A DNA stretch of 49,189 bases, from assembly GCA_947625115.1 (NCBI GenBank), contig CANQND010000011.1, positions 1-49,189 on the forward strand. The letters run 5' to 3'. This document shows, piece after piece, positions 24,237-33,793 of the stretch (position 1 is the first letter of the stretch; each line of letters starts with the position of its first letter). The stretch is from an uncultured Clostridia bacterium (GTDB lineage: Bacteria; Bacillota; Clostridia; Christensenellales; CAG-314). The translations under genes were made by a program, and so were the position numbers. The notes under the pieces were generated by a model. The model saw nothing but the letters and a program-made list of their open reading frames with translations, made no database searches and was not told the DNA's origin.

Positions 24237-27200
24237 CTACGATTTGGATACCGTTACGTTATAGACGGTTTCGCCGCCCTGAACGGAAATTCTTACCGTA
24301 ATCGTGTAGGTTTCGTCGCCGTAGGTACCCGTAAACACGCGGGCGTCGCCGTCTACGCTCATCTGCACGTCGATCAAGGAGAAGTAAACGCCATCTTGGC
24401 TGTAACCATTTCCCCTGTATACATACAACGCCAATTCCGAAATTCCCACAACGTTGCCATCTTCGTCCACGTACAACGCCAGCACGTAGTAGTTTTCGTG
24501 TGCGCTTTCGTCGTGCGCGCTTTCGATATTTCTGACGACTTTCGTGAAGCTTTCCGTCACTGTGATAGTCTTGGCTTGCAAATTGCAGACTATCTTCCAA
24601 ACGGTTATGCCGTTGGCGTTTATCGTAAGGGTAAACTCGTTGTCGCCCGTCTTTACCGCAGTTGTGCCGAAAGAGGGTTGACGGACGTCGTAGATCGATT
24701 CGTAGTAGTCGCCTTGGTCGCTCTTCTTGCTCAACTTGGCGAGAGATTGCGCTATATTATCCTTTTGGGTGAACACCGCCTCGTAGGTGCCGTTTGCCGA
24801 TTGGCAGGTGACGGTGGCAACGGTTTCCACTTGTACGTCCAATCTGTTGGTGGCGGGGTTGTAGTTGACGGTGTAGGTTATTTGCTTGTTATCTTGCAAA
24901 ACAACCACTTGCCACAAGTTGATGTCGGCGCGGCGAGCGTCCTCAAACAGCAACTCCTTTTCGCCGCCCGAAGTCTTTTTGCTCAACGTGAGGTATCTAT
25001 ATCCGCCCGCAATCGGGTCTTCAAGCAAACCAACGTAGTCTTGCGACTCGACCGTGATGCCGTAGGGTATCGATTGCGAAGTCCAATCGGCAAAGTTGAC
25101 TGTGGTGTTGTACACCGTTTCGGTTGCCGTATCCTCGTACTTGACGTTACAGCAGTAGTCCGTGTTGTCCATACTCATATTTTGCACGCTGTGCTTGTCG
25201 TAAATTGCGTAGGTCACTTCGAGGTCCACGCCGTAGGAGAGATCCAATCTGAATATGAATGAGAAGTCCACCACTTTGTTGCTCTCGTCCGTAACCGCAA
25301 AGGTGTGCAGTACGTCGGAACGCTTGTATGTTACGTCCTCTATCGTCAACTCCGCCGAGTCGTCGTCAAATCTGAACAATTCCGTACCGTCAGAGGTCAT
25401 AAACTTAACAACGCCGTACTCAACATAGTTGTAAGTGTATCTGCTGCCGTCCTCGCTGTAAGTGTGAGATTTGGTTTCGGCGTTGTAGGAGAAAGTGTAG
25501 CAGGTCACTTTGCCGATACCGTCGTCTGTGAAATCTCCGAACACGATTGCGTTACGCGATACGAAATCGAAGTAGGCGACGCCGCTGATCGACGCTTCCT
25601 TTATCTGAACGCATTTTTGAATGTCTTCAAACCACTCGGAGGTTGCGTCCTTGGCGGCTTGGTCGCGCACCCAAATGATGACTGGCAAACCGCTATCCGC
25701 CATATCCGTACCGGGACCTGCCAAAAAGGCGTTGCGGTCCATCGATATTGCCGCGATTTGTTCGGCGGTGAGGTCGGTGAGGTCAAGACTCATCTTTTCG
25801 CCGCTGGCAAATGCGTTGTGCGAAAACGCGTACGCGCCGATGTACGTCACTTTGCCCAGCGTTACCGTACCCGTACACATCTGATTGCAACCCGAGAAAG
25901 CGTAGTCGCCGATGTAGGTCGCATTGGGGAAGCTGACGCTGTTGATCCAACTGAACGCCATAACCTCGGTAACTGTCGCATAGGTGTGGTACACCGCGTA
26001 GAAAGAGTAATCTCCCACGTAAAGCACCTTGTCCGAAGCGATATAGGTATAGGCAAAGTCGAGCATATTGTAAAACGCGTAGTCCTCTATGCGCTCGACG
26101 TTGTTGAAATCAAGCGTGTAGGTACTGCCGCCCATATGTTGGACGCTTGCAAAGGCATTGGCACCTATCGCCTTTACCTCGTTGGGGATCTTCAAGTCCA
26201 AAATCGTTGTGCGTCCCTGATATCCCACCAACACGCCGTCGCGAACGATAAATTCGTCCGTGTCGATTTGGAATTTGTTGCCGTCCAACAGGTCGTAGTA
26301 GCCGAATGTGCCGTCGGTAAACTCAAAGCGCACCACGTCGTCGGTAAGCAAACTGTAAAAGCCGCCTTTGGCAACGCCTTTATCGTCCACGTACATACCG
26401 TTGATTTCTCCCATAGTTTCGTCATCGCGGTAAGAACCGAGGAACAGCACCGACCAATCGTCGTTTACGTAGGCAACTTCGTCCTCGACGATATAGTACA
26501 CGTCCCACAATTCGTCAACGAAGTCCATTGTGGCAAAGTTGAAACGGAAGTTTTTGCCGTTCTTTTCCGTGCTGGTGAACAGGAAACAGTTAAGGCTGAA
26601 AACAGCCGAATACGTTCCCGCGTCCACTTTCAAACCGTTTTCGTCGTACAGCGTAGCGTTTCCGTAACCGTCAAGGTACATCGTTTGCTTGGTGACGTTG
26701 CCCTTGTCGTAGAACGCGCGAGTACCCGTGTAGTCGTCGCGAAGCGTTAGCGTGTTGCCCTTTTTGTCGAACAAAAAGTCGTGTTCGTAGGAAACGTACT
26801 CCCCGTTCTGCACATAGTAGCTCGCCATAAAAATGACCTGAGTGCCGTCTTGGAAGTCGTTTTTCCAACGAGTGTTGGATTGTATCGGCGTGTCGTCGCG
26901 TATGTTGCCGATACCGATAAGTCCGTAGTAAGTTCTGTTGCCGTCGGTGAAATAGCTATCGTTGTAGCCGTCGCCGACAACTCTGCCGCCGCCCTCAACG
27001 ACGAAATTGCGGTTTGCCTGAGGAGTTTTTTGTACGGTAAACAATCTGTAAACGGTTTGAGTGCCGTCCCCGTTGTTGAAAGGAACGTCCGCCGCTATTA
27101 TGTTTATCCTGCCCTCGATGTTGCCCGATTCGTCGGGGACGGGTTCTTCATCGGAGAATACGAACCTGTACTCCGTCCAGACAAGACTGTCGCTCAAATA

Positions 27201-30200
27201 CTTGAATTGCGCGCCTGTAACTTCGTAAGTTCCCACGCCGTAGCCGTAGAAAATAACGGTGCCGTCTTGGAGCAAGACGATGTAGTCGTTGTTGTAGAAA
27301 CCGAATTCCCCGTCTATTTCCACCATAAGGTAGTACAAGCAGTTTTCCTCTTCTTCCGCAACAAAGTCTACCGCATTGCCCTCTTTATCATAGGATACGG
27401 TGATGAAGAGGTTGGTTTTTCCGTCATCGGAAGTAAACGCGTAGTAGTACTTAAATTCGTAGAAGTCTATTTCTTCGTAGGTACCGTTGATGGCGTCGCC
27501 GTCGGCGGGGGTGTAGACGGCATTGCCGTAACCGTCGAGATCGAAACGAGAACCGTCCGCGGCTCTATACTCGTGCGTGTAGATGTATTTGAGAGCCTGC
27601 TCGCCCTCCCCGATGTACTTGAAGTTAAATTCGCGGTAGAATTCGGCGAGTTCCTCGTCTTGGATAGCCGCCACAAAGCCGTCGAACAACTCGGGGTCGG
27701 CGGTAAACTTAAATTCGCCCTCGCCCGTTTCCGCCACGGTGCCGTACACCATAAATCTGTACACGCTGTACTCGCCGTATACGTGCAATTTTGCGATAGC
27801 CGCCTTGTTATCGTCGAAAATGTACATTCTGTCAAAGGCGTTATCCTGTCCGTAGTAGGTTTTCCACACCAATTCAAACGTGGGATCCTTTGCCAACACG
27901 GTGCGCTCGTAGGAGTTTACCGTCGAACCGTCTACGACAGTTTGCGTTACGTCTGCGCGTACGGGAATGACAACGGCTTTGCCGTCCATTTCCACACGGT
28001 AGTACTCCAAGAGGAACAGGTCGCTGTACGTACCGTCCTTACGCAAATATCTATATGCCTCATAGTAGCTTACCGACCACTTGTCGTAGTCGAAACTTTG
28101 TCCCTTGTAGGTGAGAGTCCCCCACTTGTCTACGGAAAGCTCCTCCGCTCCCGTTGCGGTGAAGTTTATCGCACCCGCAACGGACGTTTCCACCGCTCCG
28201 TCTTTGTAGCGGAAATCCCAAAAGTTGGTAAGAGCGTCGGTGTAGTAGGTGCTTGTAAAGCGGAAAGTGCCGTCGGCGTTATCCGTAATTGCGCCCCAAT
28301 CCAGCACAATATAGTACGCGCCCTGTTCGTCCGTTCTCTGTCCGAGAATGTACACAAGTTCATTTCCCGTCTGCACGTCTTGCGTTGCCGTGTCGTAGAT
28401 ATATCCGCAGTTGAAAGTTTGACCGTCATAGTACACTTTTTCTACGGCGGTAGCCCAAGGTATCATATGAGGCGGCTCGGAAATTTCGCTGAAAATCAAC
28501 ATTCCGTCCGCAGAACCAAGACGAATGTATTCTTTACTGCCCTCTGCGTCAAGCTCTATCCAGAAGTCGTCCCAATTGGATATAGACCCGTTTGCCATTT
28601 CTCTTATCGACAACGTTTTCAAATCGTAGTCGAACGGTTCGTATTCGCCGGATGCGGGGTCCTTTTTCAGAGCCTTGCCGAAGCCGTCCAACAACAGGGC
28701 GGGTTCTTCGTCAAAGAATATGTCTTTGAAATAACTTCCGTCCACGCCGTCGGAAACGCGGTAACTTCCGCGCACTTCCACTTCGAGATCGTCAACGCCC
28801 TCGATGTTGCCGTCCTTTATGCGGAAAAGGAACATCTTCGTTCCGCGCGAGTTGACCAAAACGTAGGTGGTTTCGTCGTCAAAGAGGTAGAAATCTTTAA
28901 CATCGTCGCCGACTATCATTTCGTCCGTCCATTCATAGTAGAAGCCGCGAATGACGCCCGTCATTACGCCGTTGTTCACGTTGTAGACTATCGCGCCCGC
29001 TATGCCGTCATCGCCCCTCATTCCGTCGAGGTACAACACGCTGTCGCTGTTTGCGCCGTGATAGTAGTAAAAGCCCGCTTCTGCGCTGTTTGTGCGGTTA
29101 AATATGAGCGTTTCAACGCCATCTACCGTTCTCTTTGTCAACGAGAAGTGGAAAGTGATGTTGTCGGTTGCTACGTTGTCGGAAATAAAGACGTATTCGC
29201 CTGCGAAGAAATCCATCTCGTACGTACCGTTGACGGACACTTTGTCTGACGAACCCTCGGGAGTGTAACGGTAAGTGAGGTTGTTGCTGCCGTTAAACAC
29301 AATTTCGTCATCGTTGTCGCTTGCTCCGTTGACAGCCGTGCGGTTGGTAAGTTTTTCAAAATAGTAAAACATACCGTTTTCTATCTTACCGTCCAACTTC
29401 GTTTCGCTGCCCTCACTGAAAGAGAACACGCCCGTCGTTTTGTTGTAGACGCCCTCCTTTTCAACCAAACCGCGACGGTGCAGGTACACAACGCCGTCGT
29501 GCAGAGTGGAAACAAACAGGTAATCGTCGCCGCCCAACAAATCGGAAATGCCGTTTTCCCATTGTGCGTACAGCGTTGTGCTGTAACCTTTCATACTATT
29601 GGTGTCGAACTTGTCGCCCAATTCGTACTCGACCGCTCCCGTGGGAGTAGTTGACCAACCGGCAAAGCGCAAACTTCTGTCCAAACCGAAATCGTTACCG
29701 TCGGCAAGAACGACTTCCTCGCCAAGCGTTACGTCGGTGGGGGCGATTTTCGCATTGGAGCCGAGAATGTTGACGTTGTAGTTGATACGCACGTACGTCA
29801 ACGTGATGTACACGCTGAACACCTCGTTTTTGCCAAGAGAATTTGTGGAAAGACGGCTCTTTTGGCTATCCAAAAAGCCTTTGCCTACGATAGTTTCCGT
29901 TTCCACTGTAAAGGGTTCGCCCAAACGAGCTACGCCCGTTTGGGTTTGCGAAGGCTCATTGGAAAAGTTCCCTTCGGCGTCGCTGTAATACACTTTTACG
30001 GTGTAGGTTGCGTTGTACTTAGCGGTGACGGTAAGCCCCTCTTCGGGCATAAGGTCGCTTTCGGCGATTTCTCTGTCCCCCAAGAACCAACCCGCAAAGG
30101 TAACGCCGCTTTCCGTTTCGGGAACGACGTCTTTCAAGACGTCTGTGAGCTTTGCGCCCGCTTCCACGTCCATAGTACCGAAAGACAAAACGCCGTTGTC

Positions 30201-30314
30201 GCCCGTATCTAACGTAAGAGTCGCCTTTTTATTGTTGCAGGCGGCAAAAACGCTTGCTCCCGCAACAAGACATAAAATAACAATAAATATAGAAATACGT
30301 CTTAGTCTTTTCAT
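24237..30314 (-). CDS. Giant surface lipoprotein with Listeria-Bacteroides repeats and LRR_5 block
   Basis: This 2,025-residue protein has a signal peptide with lipobox VFAAC (Cys26). I use ATG 30314, with AGGAGG eight bases upstream; the frame extends to 30335 without support. The N-terminal 250 residues hold degenerate Listeria-Bacteroides repeats (VTFAGWFLGD and LRFAGWSTTP ending in TTLYAQW). A very long central part (about 250-1365) repeats a beta-rich module. Its recurring features are SFDYDKWSVSYY-like strands and motifs such as DGYGNA (LDGYGNAVY, LDGYGNATL, LDGFGKAL), suggesting many tandem copies of one uncharacterised domain. An LRR_5 block lies at about 1365-1520 (IEDYAFYN, VGDYSFYA, IGDYAFSG, IGAYAFSH). 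The remaining 500 residues are beta-rich. No catalytic motif is seen. It is a single-gene unit, probably an adhesin or binding platform. Confidence 0.88.
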   Translation of the reverse strand: MKRLRRISIFIVILCLVAGASVFAACNNKKATLTLDTGDNGVLSFGTMDVEAGAKLTDVLKDVVPETESGVTFAGWFLGDREIAESDLMPEEGLTVTAKYNATYTVKVYYSDAEGNFSNEPSQTQTGVARLGEPFTVETETIVGKGFLDSQKSRLSTNSLGKNEVFSVYITLTYVRINYNVNILGSNAKIAPTDVTLGEEVVLADGNDFGLDRSLRFAGWSTTPTGAVEYELGDKFDTNSMKGYSTTLYAQWENGISDLLGGDDYLFVSTLHDGVVYLHRRGLVEKEGVYNKTTGVFSFSEGSETKLDGKIENGMFYYFEKLTNRTAVNGASDNDDEIVFNGSNNLTYRYTPEGSSDKVSVNGTYEMDFFAGEYVFISDNVATDNITFHFSLTKRTVDGVETLIFNRTNSAEAGFYYYHGANSDSVLYLDGMRGDDGIAGAIVYNVNNGVMTGVIRGFYYEWTDEMIVGDDVKDFYLFDDETTYVLVNSRGTKMFLFRIKDGNIEGVDDLEVEVRGSYRVSDGVDGSYFKDIFFDEEPALLLDGFGKALKKDPASGEYEPFDYDLKTLSIREMANGSISNWDDFWIELDAEGSKEYIRLGSADGMLIFSEISEPPHMIPWATAVEKVYYDGQTFNCGYIYDTATQDVQTGNELVYILGQRTDEQGAYYIVLDWGAITDNADGTFRFTSTYYTDALTNFWDFRYKDGAVETSVAGAINFTATGAEELSVDKWGTLTYKGQSFDYDKWSVSYYEAYRYLRKDGTYSDLFLLEYYRVEMDGKAVVIPVRADVTQTVVDGSTVNSYERTVLAKDPTFELVWKTYYGQDNAFDRMYIFDDNKAAIAKLHVYGEYSVYRFMVYGTVAETGEGEFKFTADPELFDGFVAAIQDEELAEFYREFNFKYIGEGEQALKYIYTHEYRAADGSRFDLDGYGNAVYTPADGDAINGTYEEIDFYEFKYYYAFTSDDGKTNLFITVSYDKEGNAVDFVAEEEENCLYYLMVEIDGEFGFYNNDYIVLLQDGTVIFYGYGVGTYEVTGAQFKYLSDSLVWTEYRFVFSDEEPVPDESGNIEGRINIIAADVPFNNGDGTQTVYRLFTVQKTPQANRNFVVEGGGRVVGDGYNDSYFTDGNRTYYGLIGIGNIRDDTPIQSNTRWKNDFQDGTQVIFMASYYVQNGEYVSYEHDFLFDKKGNTLTLRDDYTGTRAFYDKGNVTKQTMYLDGYGNATLYDENGLKVDAGTYSAVFSLNCFLFTSTEKNGKNFRFNFATMDFVDELWDVYYIVEDEVAYVNDDWSVLFLGSYRDDETMGEINGMYVDDKGVAKGGFYSLLTDDVVRFEFTDGTFGYYDLLDGNKFQIDTDEFIVRDGVLVGYQGRTTILDLKIPNEVKAIGANAFASVQHMGGSTYTLDFNNVERIEDYAFYNMLDFAYTYIASDKVLYVGDYSFYAVYHTYATVTEVMAFSWINSVSFPNATYIGDYAFSGCNQMCTGTVTLGKVTYIGAYAFSHNAFASGEKMSLDLTDLTAEQIAAISMDRNAFLAGPGTDMADSGLPVIIWVRDQAAKDATSEWFEDIQKCVQIKEASISGVAYFDFVSRNAIVFGDFTDDGIGKVTCYTFSYNAETKSHTYSEDGSRYTYNYVEYGVVKFMTSDGTELFRFDDDSAELTIEDVTYKRSDVLHTFAVTDESNKVVDFSFIFRLDLSYGVDLEVTYAIYDKHSVQNMSMDNTDYCCNVKYEDTATETVYNTTVNFADWTSQSIPYGITVESQDYVGLLEDPIAGGYRYLTLSKKTSGGEKELLFEDARRADINLWQVVVLQDNKQITYTVNYNPATNRLDVQVETVATVTCQSANGTYEAVFTQKDNIAQSLAKLSKKSDQGDYYESIYDVRQPSFGTTAVKTGDNEFTLTINANGITVWKIVCNLQAKTITVTESFTKVVRNIESAHDESAHENYYVLALYVDEDGNVVGISELALYVYRGNGYSQDGVYFSLIDVQMSVDGDARVFTGTYGDETYTITVRISVQGGETVYNVTVSKS

Positions 30315-30368
30315 GGATTTCTCCTCCTGCCGCAACGGACATTCTGAAATTATAGTATTCTATTATAC

Positions 30369-30397
30369 ATTCTATAAAAAATTTTTATATTTGTCAA
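30369..30397 (-). promoter_or_regulatory. Promoter of the 2,025-residue lipoprotein gene
   Basis: On the minus strand TTGACA (30392-30397), a 17-nt spacer and TAGAAT (30369-30374). The leader to ATG 30314 is about 48 nt. Confidence 0.72.
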
Positions 30398-30500
30398 CTG
30401 TTTTGCCCTTTGGCAAAAACGTATGCGCAACAAGCCGAATTGCGCGCGCCGCATTGCGACAAAAAACAATCCTCACCACTGAAATAATGTGTAAAAACGC

Positions 30501-30526
30501 AAAAAAAACGCTCCCACGAGGGGAGC
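30501..30526 (-). terminator. Terminator of the DUF1538/PII operon
   Basis: Stem GCTCCC/GGGAGC (30510-30515 with 30521-30526), a 5-nt loop and, on the minus strand, a run of eight T (complement of 30501-30508). It lies just after the stop at 30534. Confidence 0.8.
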
Positions 30527-30533
30527 CGTAATT

Positions 30534-30923
30534 TTATTTGTCGGCGGGAACGTCCGTATCGGAGGGCGTTTGCGGCTCGGACGGCTGTTCCGTCGGTTGT
30601 TGAGCCTGTTCGTCAACGGGAGTCAACCCCACCACTCTGCACACGGGCAAAGTGAACGCAATGCCCTGCCCCGCGGTGCTAAGACCCACGTCGCGGTACA
30701 AATTGTTGAGGACGTTTTCCTTGATAGTGCTGTCCACCAAAATCATTACGATTTCCTTGTTGGGGCGAACCGTTACGCCGAAAAACTTTTCGGACTGCGG
30801 ATTTGCCGTCCCCGTTGCGGTCATAACGGTACCGCCGCGCGCGCCTGCCGCACGCGCCGAATCCATTACCGCTTCCGAAAAGCCGCCGTTTACCACACAA
30901 AAAACCACTTCGTATTCGTTCAT
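30534..30923 (-). CDS. PII-like regulator, second copy, with Pro/Gln-rich tail
   Basis: This 129-residue protein has the ferredoxin-like PII fold in residues 1-102. Pointers are VVNGGFSEAVMDSARAAGA, the ARGGTVMTATGT turn in place of the usual GxGG/T-loop region, KEIVMILVD and GQGIAFTLPVCRVVGL. PII proteins sense ATP/ADP and metabolites and bind membrane transporters or enzymes. The last 27 residues are a Pro/Gln/Ser/Thr-rich tail (QQPTEQPSEPQTPSDT) not normal for PII. The Tyr of classical uridylylation sites is not seen. It lies seven bases after the other PII-like gene and last in the operon with the DUF1538 protein. PII-like genes next to DUF1538 genes are a known association. The ligand is unknown. 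Confidence 0.8.
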   Translation of the reverse strand: MNEYEVVFCVVNGGFSEAVMDSARAAGARGGTVMTATGTANPQSEKFFGVTVRPNKEIVMILVDSTIKENVLNNLYRDVGLSTAGQGIAFTLPVCRVVGLTPVDEQAQQPTEQPSEPQTPSDTDVPADK

Positions 30924-30930
30924 AATTCAC

Positions 30931-31350
30931 CTACTGTTTGTTACTCAAAAATTTGTACGCCAACACGCCCACCATACTGCTGAACGGCACCGTGAAAGCT
31001 ATCCCCTTGCCGCCGCGAATGGTGCCGAATTTTTCTTCCAATGCGGCGAGGGCGTTTTCAACGTTGTCCTCGCGAATTACGCTGAACAGCACCTGTTTTT
31101 CCCTGTCCGTATCGAAAAATCCGAACGTTTTCACGGCGGTGCCGAATGCGGAAATTTCCAACTGCATATTCACTTCGAAACTTTGCAGTAAATCGAGATA
31201 GAACTCCGCTTTGTTGCGCGGCGCGACGGTAACGAGCAACATCAGCTTGTAGGGCGCGAGAGATTTCTTTTGCGCGGCTTTGGGCGTTGCGTGTTTGGGA
31301 GGTTTTTTGATAACCTCGCTTTTAGCGGATTTACGTTTGACTGTTGCCAT
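30931..31350 (-). CDS. PII-like regulator, first copy, with basic N-terminal tail
   Basis: This 139-residue protein begins with a Lys/Pro/Ala-rich tail of about 30 residues (SAKSEVIKKPPKHATPKAAQ). A PII-like fold follows: YKLMLLVTVAPRNKAEFYLD, VLFSVIREDNVENALAALEE and GGKGIAFTVPFSSMVGVLA. The two PII-like products of this operon share the G-x-G-I-A-F-T-x-P end segment but little else, so they are paralogues with separate roles or form mixed trimers. It lies between the DUF1538 gene (3 bases) and the second PII-like gene (7 bases). A membrane target, the DUF1538 protein, is inferred from position. The long basic tail could contact membrane lipids or the partner. Confidence 0.75.
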   Translation of the reverse strand: MATVKRKSAKSEVIKKPPKHATPKAAQKKSLAPYKLMLLVTVAPRNKAEFYLDLLQSFEVNMQLEISAFGTAVKTFGFFDTDREKQVLFSVIREDNVENALAALEEKFGTIRGGKGIAFTVPFSSMVGVLAYKFLSNKQ

Positions 31351-31353
31351 AGT

Positions 31354-32883
31354 TCACCTGAAATTTATGATTTGCCCGTCGTCCGCCGAGATAATGCGAT
31401 GTTGGGCTATTTTGTTGCGGACGTTACGTGCTACAATGGCGCGGAAGCCCAATATCTGTATGGTTATGAGCGGCGTCATCGCCACCATTGCCACAATGCC
31501 GAATGCGTCTTGAAGAATTTTGCTCTCGCCCTGACAGGTCAGACACGCGCCGATGGCAAAGGGCAAAATAAAGGTGGAAGTGAGCGGTCCCGAAGCCACT
31601 CCGCCCGAGTCGAACGCTATCGCCGTGTAGATGGGCGGAACAAAAAAGCTCAACCCGAGAGAAATTATGTACCCGGGGACGATGTAGTACAGTATGGAAA
31701 AGTCCAGCCAAATGCGCAACATACTCAGCCCTATGGAAACGCCCACGCCGACGGACATTGCGATCATCATAGATTTTTTTGTTATGGCGCGGTTTGTAAC
31801 CTGCTCTACTTGTTTGTTGAGTACGTGTACGGCAGGTTCGGCAAGCACAACTAACATTCCGAGTACAAAGCCCACGATTGTCAACAGCCAAGGCGTTTGA
31901 GCCATTTGACTGCCCAATTTGAAGCCGATAGGCAAAAAGCCGACGGACACCGCCGTGAGGAAAATCACCAACCCTACAAAGGTGTAGGCAATGCCCACGG
32001 CAATACGCTTGATACGCGCAAAAGGCAATTTGAGATACACAAGTTGCAACACGGTGAACGCCAAACAAATGAGGACGAGTGCCAAACCCACTTCCTTGAC
32101 GACGCGCAACATCTCTCGGAAAAATCCGAGAACAATATTGTCGGGTAAACGGTACGATTGCGGATTGAAACCGCTGTCCACACTGCCGCCGCTGCACATA
32201 CCGAGCAACAATACCGTCAGGATCGGTCCGATAGAACACAGCGCAAGCAAGCCGAAACTGTTTTCGCCCGCGCCGCGCCCGCCTATCGTGGCGGCAATGC
32301 CCACGCCCACCGCTATGATAAAGGGAGCGGTTATCGGTCCCGTCGTTACGCCGCCGCTGTCAAGACCGAGCGAAAGAAAATCCTCGCCGCCGTTGACAAC
32401 CAATATCGCTATCAACGCAAACATAACCAGATAAAAGAACACAAGCATTGCCGAAACGGATTTTTTGAACAAAATTTTCAGTACGCCGAGCAACAAAAAT
32501 ATCCCCACGCCCACTCCCACGCTGATAATAAGCACAATGGGGTCGATTTTTTGAGATATTTGCCCCGCAAGCACCGACAGATCGGGTTCGGCTACGGTTA
32601 TGAGAACGCCCATCAAAAAACCGACGATAAGCAGGACGGACATCTTTTTCGATTTGGTCAAACCGCCGCCTATATATTCGCCCATCGGCGACATTGCAAG
32701 GTCCGCGCCTACGTTGAACAACCCGATACCGAGTATCAACAGCAAGGCGCACACGGTAAAGGTAACAATTTCCGTTACAGACAAATCGACAAGCGGCGTT
32801 GCGCACAAAATCAGTACTATCCCCACCACGGGCAGTACCGACACAAGAGCCTCTTTAATTTTGCTCCACAGTATCCTAAGCAA
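31354..32883 (-). CDS. DUF1538 integral membrane protein, probable transporter
   Basis: This 509-residue protein has about 12 membrane helices in two similar halves. Each half carries the family pattern of a helix ending in TVAEPDLSVLA or VLAEPAVHVLN, a Gly-rich helix (SVGVGVGIFLLLG; SVGVGVSIGLSML), and a DSGGVTTGPITAPFI or DSGGVASGPLTSTFI motif. The halves are thus an internal duplication. DUF1538 proteins are uncharacterised, but repeats with broken helices (DSGG...GP) look like transporters. The start codon is TTG (32881-32883), with GGAG nine bases upstream; no other start fits the first helix. It is first in the operon with two PII-like genes, so nitrogen- or nucleotide-responsive gating is the reasonable inference. 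Confidence 0.85.
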   Translation of the reverse strand: MLRILWSKIKEALVSVLPVVGIVLILCATPLVDLSVTEIVTFTVCALLLILGIGLFNVGADLAMSPMGEYIGGGLTKSKKMSVLLIVGFLMGVLITVAEPDLSVLAGQISQKIDPIVLIISVGVGVGIFLLLGVLKILFKKSVSAMLVFFYLVMFALIAILVVNGGEDFLSLGLDSGGVTTGPITAPFIIAVGVGIAATIGGRGAGENSFGLLALCSIGPILTVLLLGMCSGGSVDSGFNPQSYRLPDNIVLGFFREMLRVVKEVGLALVLICLAFTVLQLVYLKLPFARIKRIAVGIAYTFVGLVIFLTAVSVGFLPIGFKLGSQMAQTPWLLTIVGFVLGMLVVLAEPAVHVLNKQVEQVTNRAITKKSMMIAMSVGVGVSIGLSMLRIWLDFSILYYIVPGYIISLGLSFFVPPIYTAIAFDSGGVASGPLTSTFILPFAIGACLTCQGESKILQDAFGIVAMVAMTPLITIQILGFRAIVARNVRNKIAQHRIISADDGQIINFR

Positions 32884-32927
32884 GTTGCGTTACTCCGTTT
32901 TTTGCGTTTCTGTATTCAATATACACT

Positions 32928-32956
32928 ATTCTAACAAAAAATACGCCATTTTGCAA
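32928..32956 (-). promoter_or_regulatory. Promoter of the DUF1538/PII operon
   Basis: On the minus strand TTGCAA (32951-32956), a 17-nt spacer and TAGAAT (32928-32933). The leader to the TTG start is about 38 nt. Confidence 0.65.
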
Positions 32957-32976
32957 CCCGCTTTCGATATTTGGGT

Positions 32977-33006
32977 AAAAAAACAGCGCGGCGTAACAGC
33001 GCGCGC
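32977..33006 (-). terminator. Probable terminator of the 204-residue protein gene
   Basis: Imperfect stem GCGCG/CGCGC (32986-32990 with 33002-33006) and, on the minus strand, TG followed by seven T (complement of 32977-32983). It lies 28 bases after the stop at 33035. Confidence 0.55.
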
Positions 33007-33034
33007 AGAGTCTATTTACTTGGCAAGACAAATT

Positions 33035-33649
33035 TCAAAGGGACATTTCTTTTTCGTACTTCGTTAGTTTCCTCAACGCATTTTTAGCAAGACAGCTCGG
33101 CGTATCGAACTTTTTCGTCAGTGCGTAACGCAACCGTTGCGCCGTTATTACGTCGTATTCGACAATGTACTTCAACACCTTATTTTCCATATCGCTACCG
33201 CTGTAACGGAAGAAAAACTCCGATTGAATTTGCACGTCCTTTACGTTGAGAGCAAGCTCCTGCAACTCGATCAAAAGTTGTTCGTTGCAGTCGGGGCAAC
33301 CCAAACCTATTTCGTCGTAGGCGGTTTGAAAACCTTTCATATCGTCCTCAAATTCGTTTTCCTTTTTTCTGTTAAGGGCGACGAGCCGCAATGCTTCCTG
33401 AAAGCCGTTTGCCAAGCTGCTCTGCACGTAGTAGATCAACGTGTCTACGCTATGCCAATAACTACGAGGAATTTTTTTGCCGCAATACGCCAATAGCGCG
33501 TTTTTCAATTCGTGCGCGAGTAAAATTTCCGCGTTGGAATCTACGCGCCGCATAGAACTGCGCGTTTCTACCTTGGAGAGATATATCATTAGTTGTGACA
33601 ATCCCGCGCGCAGGGCGTACAATGTCGCCAACATCTTTTTATCTGCCAT
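33035..33649 (-). CDS. Unknown helical cytoplasmic protein
   Basis: This 204-residue protein has no signal peptide or membrane helix. The start is ATG 33649, with GGAGG four bases upstream; a longer frame to 33673 has no support. It is almost wholly helical and mixed in charge, with a CPDC pair (GLGCPDCNEQLL) near residue 125 that could bind metal or form a disulfide. The C-terminus (AQRLRYALTKKFDTPSCLAK) is basic and could be a winged-helix-like end. I recognise no family. A promoter at 33794-33822 and a terminator at 32977-33006 make it a single-gene unit with a long leader of about 138 nt. Confidence 0.75.
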   Translation of the reverse strand: MADKKMLATLYALRAGLSQLMIYLSKVETRSSMRRVDSNAEILLAHELKNALLAYCGKKIPRSYWHSVDTLIYYVQSSLANGFQEALRLVALNRKKENEFEDDMKGFQTAYDEIGLGCPDCNEQLLIELQELALNVKDVQIQSEFFFRYSGSDMENKVLKYIVEYDVITAQRLRYALTKKFDTPSCLAKNALRKLTKYEKEMSL

Positions 33650-33793
33650 TTTTCCTCCGAATACAAGCAACAAAAATTTTACATAACGTTTTTGTTTTTA
33701 CTTCGAGAACTTTTCACAAGAAAATTCGCGCACGCGCGCACGGATAAAACGATTTTCAAAATCTTAGCCGTACATTCGCCCTCATTATATCAA

